From Desulfobulbaceae bacterium (GTDB taxonomy: Bacteria > Desulfobacterota > Desulfobulbia > Desulfobulbales > Desulfocapsaceae): a stretch of DNA of 17,268 nt. Position numbers and translations under genes: made by a program. Where the stretch lies: the NCBI GenBank assembly GCA_030599175.1, contig JAUVON010000021.1, forward strand, positions 1 through 17,268, given 5' to 3'. This document shows, one piece after another, positions 6,983 through 16,019 of this stretch. Position 1 is the stretch's first letter, and every line of letters starts with the position of its first letter. The notes under the pieces are model-generated. The model was not told the origin of the DNA. It saw only the letters and a program-made list of their open reading frames with translations, and did no database searches.

Positions 6983-8895
6983 ACTGTGTAAAAGTTAATA
7001 CTTGCCTCTCCCGTTGTTGACTGGCCGTCCTGGTACTGAATGGAGGCTTCAAGATCTTTTTTGTCAACTGATTCGTCATAAAGTGCTTCGTATAGATGCT
7101 GGTATCTTTCCTGTACAAATTTACGACGAATTTTTCCGGTTTTTGTCAACTCCCCATCATCAACATCAAGTAGTTTATAAAGCAGCGCAAAGCGTTTAAT
7201 TTTAAAATGTTCTTTTTCGGCCCGTGAATTGACATCCAGCACCTGTTCCATCATAAGCTCGGCGACTTCAGGTTTACCTGAAAGATCCATATAGGTGGTA
7301 TAGGAAATACCCTTATCCTCCGCCCATTTGCCAACCACAATAGGATCAATATTGATCAGGCATGAAACAAAGTCCTCTTTGTTGCCAAAAATAATTGCTT
7401 CTTTAATAAACGGGCTGAATTTGAGAGAATTTTCCAGGAACTGAGGAGAAAACATCTCTCCTTTATTGCTGTGCATCACATCTGAAAGACGGTCGATGAC
7501 CACAAGATGACCGTGTTCATCTATAAACCCGGCGTCTCCTGAATGGAGCCATCCACCCTCGAGCACTTCTTCCGTTTTTTCAGGCAGATTATAATATCCC
7601 GGTGAAACAGAGGCTGATTTTGACAGAATTTCCCCGTCTTCAGCAATTTTACATTCCGTACCGGGTAATGGTTTGCCAACTGTCTCTGGTCTGATGTCTC
7701 CATCACGATGCATATAGGCAATACCGGTGATTTCGGTCTGTCCGTAAATCTGTTTCAAGTTCACCCCGATTGCCTGGTAAAAGGTAAAGAGTTCAGGTCC
7801 AAGAGCGGCGCCACCGGTATAGGCACGTCTCAGACGCATAAGACCTATCTGATTGACAAGAGGTCGAAGTATGAGTTGAGTGCCCAGCCATGATTTGATT
7901 TTTAAGCCAAGGGGCATGGGTTTTCCTACCATTCTGTATTCTGCAGAATTCAGCCCTATCTTTATGAAATAATTGTAGAAAAGTTTATTCAGCCAGTAAG
8001 ATTGGTCTATTTTCAGCCAGATTTCAGAGCGGATTGTTTCGTAAATTCTGGGAGCACCAAACATGAAGTGAGGGCCAATCTCTTTGAGATCAGACATGGC
8101 CGTTTCAACAGATTCGGGGAAGTTAATGGTGATTCCGGTTGCCATGGCAACTCCGAAGGAGTTCATCTGCTCACCGATCCAGGCAAAGGGTAGAAAAGAG
8201 ACATATTCATCTGTAGATTCCAGTGGATCAACCTCGGTGATTCTTACCCCCATGTTGATATAATTCCTATGGGTCATCATGGTTCCCTTAGGGAGCCCTG
8301 TTGTACCTGATGTGAGACAAAGGTGACACACATCATCAGGCTTTCCCAGGTCAACCAGGGTTTCAAAAAGATCAGGATTATCTTCGTATTTTTTCTCACC
8401 AAGTTCGTAAAGGTCCTTAATGTCGATGAACCAGTCATCCGACATATACTCTCTCATGCCCCTGGGATCTTCAAAAATGACTTTTTTAACGTTTGGGATC
8501 TGATCCCGTACTTCAAGAACTTTATCCACCTGCTCCTGGTTGTCACAAAATACCGCACTGACCTTAAGATATTGAATGATCTGGGCAATTTCATCCGGCA
8601 TGCTGGTTTGATAAATACCTGCGGAAATGGCACCGAGGCAATGCCCGCCTATGGCTACAAACAACAGTTCAGGGATATTATCGCTGATAATTGCAATGGT
8701 ATCTTCTTTGCCAAGACCTATTGTCCTAAGACCAAGGGCAGTTTTCCTGACATAGTCATAATAATCTTCCCATGTATAGGTGTTCCATATCCCGAAATCT
8801 TTTTCTCTGAGTGCCGGCCGTTTTGGTGTGCTGTTAACTCGCCAGCGAAGCAATTGGGGGATAGAGTATTCAAGCAGGTGGTCTTTTGTGCTCAT
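6970..8895 (-). CDS. Long-chain-type acyl-CoA synthetase (AMP-forming) embedded in a Liv-type transporter cluster
   Basis: The 641-residue protein matches the long-chain fatty-acid/AMP-forming ligase family in length and motifs. These are LTSGTTGLPKGTMMTHRN at residues 194-211, AYTGGAAL at 358-365, IYGQTEITG at 383-391, WLHSGDAGF at 449-457, VVIDRLSDVM at 465-474, and TKTGKIRRKF at 584-593 with the adenylation lysine at 588. All catalytic elements are present, unlike the ligase at 521-2023. The expected reaction is carboxylate + ATP + CoA to acyl-CoA + AMP + PPi. ATG at 8895 lies 5 bases after the LivG-type stop, with AGGA inside the upstream gene, so translation is coupled. The position inside a transporter operon suggests it activates the imported acid. 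Fatty, aromatic and other acids are all possible. The last three codons fall in the palindromic repeat. Confidence 0.92.
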   Translation of the reverse strand: MSTKDHLLEYSIPQLLRWRVNSTPKRPALREKDFGIWNTYTWEDYYDYVRKTALGLRTIGLGKEDTIAIISDNIPELLFVAIGGHCLGAISAGIYQTSMPDEIAQIIQYLKVSAVFCDNQEQVDKVLEVRDQIPNVKKVIFEDPRGMREYMSDDWFIDIKDLYELGEKKYEDNPDLFETLVDLGKPDDVCHLCLTSGTTGLPKGTMMTHRNYINMGVRITEVDPLESTDEYVSFLPFAWIGEQMNSFGVAMATGITINFPESVETAMSDLKEIGPHFMFGAPRIYETIRSEIWLKIDQSYWLNKLFYNYFIKIGLNSAEYRMVGKPMPLGLKIKSWLGTQLILRPLVNQIGLMRLRRAYTGGAALGPELFTFYQAIGVNLKQIYGQTEITGIAYMHRDGDIRPETVGKPLPGTECKIAEDGEILSKSASVSPGYYNLPEKTEEVLEGGWLHSGDAGFIDEHGHLVVIDRLSDVMHSNKGEMFSPQFLENSLKFSPFIKEAIIFGNKEDFVSCLINIDPIVVGKWAEDKGISYTTYMDLSGKPEVAELMMEQVLDVNSRAEKEHFKIKRFALLYKLLDVDDGELTKTGKIRRKFVQERYQHLYEALYDESVDKKDLEASIQYQDGQSTTGEASINFYTVMDS

Positions 8896-8900
8896 TTCTG

Positions 8901-9662
8901 TTAATCCTCTCCAATATAGGCTTCAATAACTTTAGGATTCTTGGCAATTTCTTCTGGTGTACCGGAACCGATGACTTCTCCAAAATCAAGAACATATATT
9001 CGATCGGAAATATCCATGACAACACCAAGGTCATGTTCCACAAGCACCACTGTAATGTTTCGTTCTTTCTGAATATCCATGACAAACCGGACAATATCTT
9101 CTTTTTCCTCTTGATTCATCCCTGCCATCGGTTCGTCTAAAAGCAGGATGTCAGGTGCCAGAGTTAACGCACGGGCCACTTCAACTTTCTTCTGGACACC
9201 GTAACTTAAGTTGCCAACAAGGCTTTTTCGGTAGGGCTCCAGTTCCATAAAATCAATGATACTCTCTACATAGCCCCTGTTCTCAGCTTCAACTCTGGAT
9301 GCTTTGCCGAGAAAGAAGACAGCGTGGAGAAAGCTGTATTTTAAATTCTGGTGGCGGGCCAAAAGCAGGTTGTCCAAAACTGAAAGACCGGAAAAAAGCT
9401 CGAGGTTTTGAAATGCTCTTGCGATCCCCATGCTTGATACCTGGTGGGGGGAGGCGTGGGTCAGCTTTTTTTCCTTGTAATAAATATCGCCCTGGGTTGG
9501 ATGATAAAAACCTGATATGCAGTTAAGCATGCTGGTTTTACCGGCGCCGTTGGGACCAATAATAGAGGTGATTAATCCCGGCTCAATCTTCATGTCCACA
9601 TGGGAGAGGGCCTTAAGTCCACCAAAAGAGAGGGTTACGTCTGAAACATTTAGATATGCCAT
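8901..9662 (-). CDS. livG: Branched-chain amino acid-type ABC transporter ATPase, LivG-like
   Basis: From ATG at 9662 the protein has 253 residues, a normal LivG length. The frame extends a further 34 codons upstream, but the extra residues are Cys- and Phe-rich with no family resemblance, and the usual LivG start (LNVSDVTLSFGGLKAL) follows directly after this Met. Walker A is GPNGAGKTS at 36-44, signature LSYGVQKKVEVARAL at 152-166, Walker B ILLLDEP at 172-178 and the switch histidine is His210 in VEHDLGVV. The late sequence GEVIGSGTPEEI is also typical. It pairs with the LivF-type ATPase. It is the first gene of the cluster and is followed after 5 bases by the acyl-CoA synthetase. The ribosome site is weak (GAG). 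Confidence 0.93.
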   Translation of the reverse strand: MAYLNVSDVTLSFGGLKALSHVDMKIEPGLITSIIGPNGAGKTSMLNCISGFYHPTQGDIYYKEKKLTHASPHQVSSMGIARAFQNLELFSGLSVLDNLLLARHQNLKYSFLHAVFFLGKASRVEAENRGYVESIIDFMELEPYRKSLVGNLSYGVQKKVEVARALTLAPDILLLDEPMAGMNQEEKEDIVRFVMDIQKERNITVVLVEHDLGVVMDISDRIYVLDFGEVIGSGTPEEIAKNPKVIEAYIGED

Positions 9663-9817
9663 ATAAACAAGAGTCTCAATGTTGAAGAAGGGAAGGTGCG
9701 TAGCTAAACAATTTAATGTAATTTTTAAATAGCAATATTTGCAACATGTAAAAAAAATACGCAAGTAAAAACTTTGAGCAAGATCCTACTGTGTGACAAT
9801 TCAAAGAGGCTCTGTGG
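9663..9817 (-). promoter_or_regulatory. Candidate promoter region for the transporter cluster
   Basis: This 155-bp AT-rich gap precedes the LivG-type gene and follows the acetoacetyl-CoA synthetase stop. On the minus strand TTGCAA, 18 bases, then TACATT make a plausible but imperfect sigma-70-like pair. No hairpin terminator or palindromic operator is evident, and the TTAAGACTTAA site found elsewhere in the window is absent. This suggests that the transporter is not under the same operator, though readthrough from upstream cannot be excluded. Confidence 0.35.
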
Positions 9818-11767
<1,950 letters not shown>

Positions 11768-11838
11768 TACCTTCCTCTCAGTTGACTCCTGTTCGCAAAA
11801 ACCTTCAGGTAACTTTCCTTCCTCCGCTCATGCTCCTA

Positions 11839-11873
11839 GGAGAACACAGTCCGACTAGCCGGGTCAGTTCTCC
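11839..11873 (-). promoter_or_regulatory. Hairpin between regulator and acetoacetyl-CoA synthetase genes
   Basis: GGAGAAC (11839-11845) pairs with GTTCTCC (11867-11873), enclosing CCGACTAGCCGG, itself a 12-base palindrome with one mismatch. On the minus strand, in the direction of the flanking genes, no T run follows, so it is not a clear terminator for them. On the plus strand TTTTT follows, but no plus-strand gene ends here. It may act as an mRNA processing or attenuation structure between the regulator and the enzyme. Confidence 0.5.
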
Positions 11874-11890
11874 CTTTTTAAAATTTTGCG

Positions 11891-12433
11891 TTAAAGCGTT
11901 CCGACCCACAACACGAAACTACGCTCCGTGCTGTTGTTGGTAATCTTCTGACTCTCCGGTTTAGACCAGTAATGCGCTGCGTCACCTTCAACCATGCTAA
12001 GAATTTCATCACTTAACACCAGCTCTATGGACCCTTTCAGAACACAGAGCACTTCCTGGCCATTTTTTATATTTTTTCTTGCGGGAATTGAACGTCCTGG
12101 TTCAATAACCAAAATGGATGAATCAATTATGGATCTGTAATCAGGTGGAAAGAATCGCCGGGTGACAAAACCTATATGCGACAAATCTATGTCATCCCAT
12201 TCCGCCTTTTTTATGAGTACAGCCTTTTTTTGTTTACTCATTTGGGAAAGAATATCGCCTGCATCAGCACCAATGGCCTGGCAAATCCGTATCAGTGTGT
12301 CCACTGACGGCGAATTCACATCATTTTCCACCTGGCTTAAAAAACCCTCTGAAACAGATGCCTTCTCTGCAACTTTTTTAAGGGTTAAGCTCCGATCCTT
12401 CCTGTATTTCCTGATGATGGTACCTATATGCAT
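11891..12433 (-). CDS. XRE-family transcriptional regulator with C-terminal cupin domain
   Basis: The 180-residue protein joins an XRE helix-turn-helix with a cupin-2 ligand domain, the layout of SutR/PuuR-type regulators. The helix-turn-helix (about 5-60) includes IRKYRKDRSLTLKKVAEKA and SVSEGFLSQVENDVNSPS; the cupin (about 95-178) includes GQEVLCVLKGSIELVL and VEGDAAHYW. The HxH metal ligands of classic cupins are missing, so the pocket probably binds a small molecule without metal. ATG at 12433 is the start, with only a weak ribosome site (GGCAG). Its promoter holds the palindrome with core TTAAGACTTAA, also found before the acyl-CoA dehydrogenase, so autorepression is likely. Acetoacetyl-CoA synthetase lies downstream on the same strand. 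The effector may be a related acid or CoA ester, which is inference only. Confidence 0.88.
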   Translation of the reverse strand: MHIGTIIRKYRKDRSLTLKKVAEKASVSEGFLSQVENDVNSPSVDTLIRICQAIGADAGDILSQMSKQKKAVLIKKAEWDDIDLSHIGFVTRRFFPPDYRSIIDSSILVIEPGRSIPARKNIKNGQEVLCVLKGSIELVLSDEILSMVEGDAAHYWSKPESQKITNNSTERSFVLWVGTL

Positions 12434-12454
12434 ACTGCCATAGTCGCTTTTTCA

Positions 12455-12542
12455 TTAAGATTTCATATAAGTTAAGACTTAATTTATGTTAAATATTAAC
12501 AAGAAGTCAACATTAAAATGGACTGGTTGTGATAATTTTTGG
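12455..12542 (-). promoter_or_regulatory. Promoter/operator block, copy A (XRE-cupin regulator)
   Basis: This 88-bp block aligns without gaps to 14703-14790 with about 80% identity. On the minus strand a -35 box TTGACT (12505-12510) is followed after 16 bases by CATAAA (12483-12488). A 21-bp palindrome at 12467-12487, core TTAAGACTTAA, overlaps the -10 box and has a single mismatched pair. That placement suggests repression by blocking RNA polymerase. The block fills the gap between the second regulator's stop and the first regulator's leader. Confidence 0.75.
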
Positions 12543-12543
12543 A

Positions 12544-13182
12544 TTACTTCCCGTAAAGTACAGCAAGTATACTGGTTTTCCCCTTTCTTGAGGTAATAAG
12601 GTGTGGAGTTGTGGAAAGGTAATAAACACTGTCACCTGGATTTAAGTCGTAAACATCATCGCCGATTTTAAACAGTGCTGTACCGTTTAAAACAAAAATA
12701 AATTCCTCTCCGTCGTGGACAGACATCTCTCCATCTCTATTCTCTTCAAGCTGAACAATAAAGGATTCCATATGCCTGCCCTTGACGTCTGGAGCAAGCG
12801 ATTTGTATTGATAGAGAGGTTTGCCATCTTTTTGTGATGTGGATCCAAGCACGTTTTTTTGCTCACCATGCCTTGTAATAGAATAAAGGCAATTTCCTTC
12901 ACCGGATACAATTCTTCCAAAAGCACTATCAAGAGCTTTTGATAGCTTCATTACAGTCCCAAGCTGTGGTTTCAGAGAACCGCTTTCAATATTTAGAAGT
13001 CTTTTCGATGAAAACCCGGTCATTTTGGACAACTCTTCAATCGAAACTCCTTTCTCTTCTCTTAACTCCTGTATTCGTTTTCCTACTTCCTTTACATTTT
13101 TTTCTTCCTGAGTGTTTATTTCACCAGTAAGATCTTCAAAAAAGTCAACATTATCATAGGGGTTTTTGTCGTCAGGAATCAT
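12544..13182 (-). CDS. Second XRE-family regulator with C-terminal cupin domain
   Basis: The 212-residue protein has an acidic N-terminal extension of about 33 residues. An XRE helix-turn-helix at about 34-92 contains GKRIQELREEKGVSIEELSK and FSSKRLLNIESGSLKP. A cupin at about 130-210 contains VHDGEEFIFVLNGTALFKIG and LNPGDSVYYLSTTPHLI. Its cupin keeps more of the classic His/Glu motif than the neighbouring regulator's, so metal binding is possible. The two regulators share architecture but little sequence, so they are not a recent duplication. ATG at 13182 has GAGGAG seven bases upstream. It ends just before promoter block A. Its own upstream region holds a large palindromic element and no copy of the TTAAGACTTAA operator. 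The target is unknown, and acyl-CoA or acid metabolism nearby is plausible. Confidence 0.87.
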   Translation of the reverse strand: MIPDDKNPYDNVDFFEDLTGEINTQEEKNVKEVGKRIQELREEKGVSIEELSKMTGFSSKRLLNIESGSLKPQLGTVMKLSKALDSAFGRIVSGEGNCLYSITRHGEQKNVLGSTSQKDGKPLYQYKSLAPDVKGRHMESFIVQLEENRDGEMSVHDGEEFIFVLNGTALFKIGDDVYDLNPGDSVYYLSTTPHLITSRKGKTSILAVLYGK

Positions 13183-13237
13183 GGCAACTCCTCAATTAAG
13201 TTGTTTTATGAAAGTCTCCATTAAAGCAGGATAGACC

Positions 13238-13397
13238 AGGAGGCTGTCCGAGAATAAGGATTTTGTTCAAAATCGAGGTTTTCCAAAAAAATAAGCACAG
13301 CCATATACTTGATATCGGAGTCTACGCTTACCTGCGAGCATTATTTTTTTGAAAATAACGAAGAGTTTGGATAAAATGCATTCTCGGACAGGCTCCT
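13238..13397. repeat. MITE-like palindromic element with AGGAGsCTGTCCGAGAAT ends
   Basis: This 160-bp segment between the acyl-CoA dehydrogenase stop and the second regulator's start has 18-bp terminal inverted repeats. They are AGGAGGCTGTCCGAGAAT at 13238-13255 and its complement at 13380-13397, with one mismatch. Further arm pairing includes ATTTT, CAAA and AAAAAAATA. The centre carries GAGTCTACGCTTA, nearly identical to a stretch in the element at 15804-15989. No ORF is seen. It looks like a non-autonomous repeat and could end dehydrogenase transcription. Confidence 0.85.
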
Positions 13398-13415
13398 AGG
13401 ACTTTCATTTTGTTA

Positions 13416-14564
13416 TCAGCAGCCTATGTGACGTGAAATCACAATTCGTTGAATTTCAGATGTACCTTCTCCTATATCGAGTAGCTTCTGATCACGGTAG
13501 AAACGTTCCACATCATATTCTTTCATAAGTCCGTATCCGCCATGGATCTGAACAGCATGGTTAGCTACACGTCCCATAACCTCAGAGCAGTATAGTTTTG
13601 CCATTGCAGCTTCTTTTTCATACGGTCTTCCTTCATTTTTGAGCCAGCAGGCTTTATAGAGAAGGTTTCTTGCACATTCTATTTCAATGGCACAATCGGC
13701 AAGTTTAAATGCAATGGCTTGAAATTTACTGATTGGCTGATCAAACTGTTTTCTCTGCTTAGCATATTTGAGAGCCTGTTCATAAGCTCCCTGAGCCCCG
13801 CCAAGGCCCATGGCACCAATGGAAAGTCTTCCACCGTCAAGAGTTTTCAGCATCTGATGGAAACCGTCACCTTTGTTTCCCAATAAATTTTCTTTTGGAA
13901 CACGTACATTGTCGAAATACAGTTCGGCTGTATTTGATGCTCTCCACATCATTTTTTTATGCATCGTAACAGCTTTAAATCCTTTAGTTCCACTCTCAAC
14001 GATGAAACAGGAATATTCCGGTTTGCCGTTATCCTTTGTTCCTGTAATAGCCTGAACAGTAACTCCAAGCGTAAGATCGCAGGAAGCATTGGTTATGAAT
14101 ATTTTTGATCCATTGATTATCCAGTCATCACCATCCTGCTTTGCGGTTGTGGTGCTCCCACCCGCATCTGAGCCAGCGGTAGGCTCAGTTAAGCCAAATC
14201 CCCACAGGTAGTTGCCACTGCATAATTTTGGCAGATATTTTTGTTTCTGTTCTTCGGTTCCGAAATAGTATAGAGGGCCTATGCCCAGAGAATTTCCTGC
14301 CGCAACCGTTGCTGCCTGGGAGCCATCTACTCTTGCAAGTTCTTCAACTGCGATGATGTATGAGATGTAATCCATTCCCTGACCTTCATACTCATCTGAG
14401 ACAAACATGCCGAAAAGACCGATTTCCCCCATCTTTTTTGTTATTTCAACAGAAAACTCCTCCTTTTCGTCAAGTTCAGTTGCTACAGGGGCAATTTCCT
14501 TTTTGGCAAATTTTCTGACTTCTTTTTGGATCATTTTCTGTTCTTTAGATAAATCGAAGTTCAA
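13416..14564 (-). CDS. Acyl-CoA dehydrogenase (short/medium-chain type flavoprotein)
   Basis: The 382-residue length is standard for soluble acyl-CoA dehydrogenases. Conserved features are the flavin/substrate stretch GFGLTEPTAGSDAGGS, the following IINGSKIFITNA, the helical region RKQFDQPISKFQAIAFKLAD and the C-terminal IGEGTSEIQRIVISRHIG. The last holds the likely catalytic base, Glu366, at the short/medium-chain (MCAD-like) position. It oxidises an acyl-CoA to the 2-enoyl-CoA and passes electrons to an electron-transfer flavoprotein. Chain specificity cannot be read; butyryl-, glutaryl- or branched-chain acyl-CoA remain possible. The start is TTG at 14564, with GGAG six bases upstream and no in-frame ATG nearby. 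Its upstream region holds promoter block B, implying control by an XRE-cupin regulator in this window. Confidence 0.94.
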   Translation of the reverse strand: MNFDLSKEQKMIQKEVRKFAKKEIAPVATELDEKEEFSVEITKKMGEIGLFGMFVSDEYEGQGMDYISYIIAVEELARVDGSQAATVAAGNSLGIGPLYYFGTEEQKQKYLPKLCSGNYLWGFGLTEPTAGSDAGGSTTTAKQDGDDWIINGSKIFITNASCDLTLGVTVQAITGTKDNGKPEYSCFIVESGTKGFKAVTMHKKMMWRASNTAELYFDNVRVPKENLLGNKGDGFHQMLKTLDGGRLSIGAMGLGGAQGAYEQALKYAKQRKQFDQPISKFQAIAFKLADCAIEIECARNLLYKACWLKNEGRPYEKEAAMAKLYCSEVMGRVANHAVQIHGGYGLMKEYDVERFYRDQKLLDIGEGTSEIQRIVISRHIGC

Positions 14565-14994
14565 AATATTCTCCTTTTCTTTTCATGTTGGACATAATGC
14601 CCTACGGGCAGGCGGAAGGTTTTAGGCTAACAGCCCTCAGGTTGTCTTTTTCCGACACATTGAAAACAGATGTATGTTGCATACTGTTACGGTTCGGCTG
14701 TGTTAAGATTTTATATAAGTTAAGACTTAATCTATATTAGACCTTGATAAGAAATCAACATTTAAATAGACTAGCGGTGATTTTTTTTGGGAAAAGCCTG
14801 CTGAGTCGTCACTATGCGTAGGAACCCAGTCCCCTGGGCGATTGTTGCTCCTTTGCAAAATGTCGATTTAAATTGTGTTTATGGCTGAGTTTCATACGTA
14901 ATCAGAAAAGAAAATAGCACCAACAATTTAAGCATAAACTCACGGTTATGTCTTTGTATGGAAAAAAGTAAAAAGGTTCTAAGGGGACAATCCA
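14565..14994. other. 430-bp intergenic region with promoter block B
   Basis: This gap separates the dehydrogenase start from the methyltransferase stop. It holds promoter/operator block B at 14703-14790, about 139 bases above the dehydrogenase start, leaving a long leader. The leader includes a small GCCC-TAC-GGGC hairpin near 14609-14619. Between 14791 and 14994 there is a weak CCCAG/CTGGG hairpin near 14826 and otherwise AT-rich sequence in which I see no gene. Confidence 0.6.
14703..14790 (-). promoter_or_regulatory. Promoter/operator block, copy B (acyl-CoA dehydrogenase)
   Basis: This block aligns gap-free with 12455-12542. On the minus strand TTGATT (14753-14758) is followed after 16 bases by TATAGA (14731-14736). 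The palindrome at 14715-14735 keeps the core TTAAGACTTAA and overlaps the -10 box, with two mismatched pairs in its outer arms. The conservation reaches beyond the promoter and operator, suggesting duplication of the whole control region. Confidence 0.75.
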
Positions 14995-15768
14995 TCAGCA
15001 TTTTTGCGCATAAACATATAATCCTTCTTGTCTTGCTACCCATTCACCTCTGTCCATTTTAGCTTTGATTTGCCGGGCCATCTGCCTGACATTTTGTTCA
15101 GTACAGAGAAGGTGATGGTTGCTGATCATGGGTTGCGGTGGTTCCGACTTAACAACTATTCTGCATCCAAGTGATTCAAGAATAGAGATGACCTGCGGCT
15201 GGGTTATGTCATAAACTCCCTCATACAGGGAGGGAGATTTGCCGAACTCTTCAATCCAGGCTCGTGTAAGTCGACTGGGCAGATAGGGAATCCACGGGAT
15301 ATTACAGTGTCCTTCCCAACTGGTACGGGCATCTTGAGCGCGAATCATAATAACTCCCCCGGGGCGGGTAACACGTACCATTTCCCTGATAACCTCTCCG
15401 GGAGTTATAATATGTTCAAACACCCACCAGGAACTGACAAAATCGAAACACTCCGAGGAAAAGGGAAGAATCACACCATCGCCAACCAGACAGCGTTCCC
15501 TCCACTTCTTTGGCTTCGAAGTATAGTCTATCAATTTTCTGTAACGCTTTATTTTTCCAAAAAATTGATCAACTCCCCAGATGTTCATTTCCCGACACAG
15601 CCCTTCCAGAACAAAGTACCCGACACCACAGCCAAAATCCAGCATTGGCCCTTGCAGTAATTCCGGGTTAATCTTGTTAAGAGTATCAGAACACTGGTTC
15701 CAGCGACTGACCCCTTTCTTAATTTTGGCAGGGATATAGATCGCTTTTTGAGAAAATTTATCCGGCAT
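14995..15768 (-). CDS. Class I SAM-dependent methyltransferase (Methyltransf_11 type)
   Basis: The 257-residue protein has the Rossmann-like methyltransferase core. Motif I is MLDFGCGVGYF at residues 42-52, an acidic residue follows in WGVDQFF, and GDGVILPFSSECFDFVSSWWVFEHI forms the motif II/III region. VRVTRPGGVIMIRAQD is the post-motif strand. The C-terminal half is rich in aromatic residues and has no recognisable substrate motif. The fold class is clear but the methylated substrate is not; lipid, quinone or glycan-linked targets are all possible. The gene stands alone between long intergenic regions, is unrelated to its neighbours' pathway, and has a poor ribosome site (CCCCCAAA before ATG at 15768). 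A large palindromic repeat lies upstream. Confidence 0.82.
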   Translation of the reverse strand: MPDKFSQKAIYIPAKIKKGVSRWNQCSDTLNKINPELLQGPMLDFGCGVGYFVLEGLCREMNIWGVDQFFGKIKRYRKLIDYTSKPKKWRERCLVGDGVILPFSSECFDFVSSWWVFEHIITPGEVIREMVRVTRPGGVIMIRAQDARTSWEGHCNIPWIPYLPSRLTRAWIEEFGKSPSLYEGVYDITQPQVISILESLGCRIVVKSEPPQPMISNHHLLCTEQNVRQMARQIKAKMDRGEWVARQEGLYVYAQKC

Positions 15769-15803
15769 TTTGGGGGTAGCCTGGTGTCTTTGGGTACTTT
15801 ATC

Positions 15804-15989
15804 TGAAAGTTATGTTTGATAAACTCGTAAAAACCTCCGTGCTCCGTCATTCCCGCGCAGGCGGGAATCCAGAACGTATTTAAATGACTGGATCGAAGTC
15901 TACGCTTATCTCCCGCCTGCGCGGGAATGACGAAATGGCGAAATATTTAAGTTTTTACGACGCCATCATGTTTACTTTAATAACTTTCA
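15804..15989. repeat. Large palindromic repeat with GCGCAGGCGGGAAT arms
   Basis: This imperfect palindrome of about 186 bp has nested arms. TGAAAGTTAT (15804-15813) pairs with ATAACTTTCA (15980-15989), TCGTAAAAAC (15825-15834) with GTTTTTACGA (15951-15960), and CGTCATTCCCGCGCAGGCGG with its complement near 15912-15933. The CATTCCCGC-GCGGGAATG type of arm is common in proteobacterial intergenic repeats. The right side reads TTTTTACGAcgCCATCA, resembling the end of the copy-2 element at 6971-6983. It lies between the methyltransferase start and the malate dehydrogenase stop. Confidence 0.85.
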
Positions 15990-16019
15990 TAACAGCGAAG
16001 CGGTGTCATTGTTATGAAA
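15985..16019 (-). terminator. Stem-loop downstream of malate dehydrogenase
   Basis: TTTCATAACA (15985-15994) is perfectly complementary to TGTTATGAAA (16010-16019), around a loop with a small AGC-GAA-GCG helix. It lies 36 bases after the malate dehydrogenase stop in its direction of transcription. It is AT-rich and lacks a clear T run, so it may be a weak or factor-assisted terminator or a 3' stabiliser. Confidence 0.5.

Noticed and set aside
8323..8904. 193-codon plus-strand open frame opposite the acyl-CoA synthetase
   Set aside because: It lies entirely antisense to a motif-complete enzyme, has no recognisable domain and no convincing ribosome site.
9663..9764. 34-codon extension of the LivG-type ATPase
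   Set aside because: Cys/Phe-rich residues without family similarity; the normal LivG start follows at 9662.
11839..11873. Intrinsic terminator for a plus-strand gene
   Set aside because: A T run follows on the plus strand, but no plus-strand gene ends here.
13238..13397. Possible CRISPR-like or tandem repeat array
   Set aside because: There are only two inverted arms, with no direct repeats or regular spacers; it is a single palindromic element.
14600..14640. Small GCCC/GGGC hairpin in the dehydrogenase leader as a riboswitch
   Set aside because: It is only a four-base stem with no recognisable aptamer pattern.
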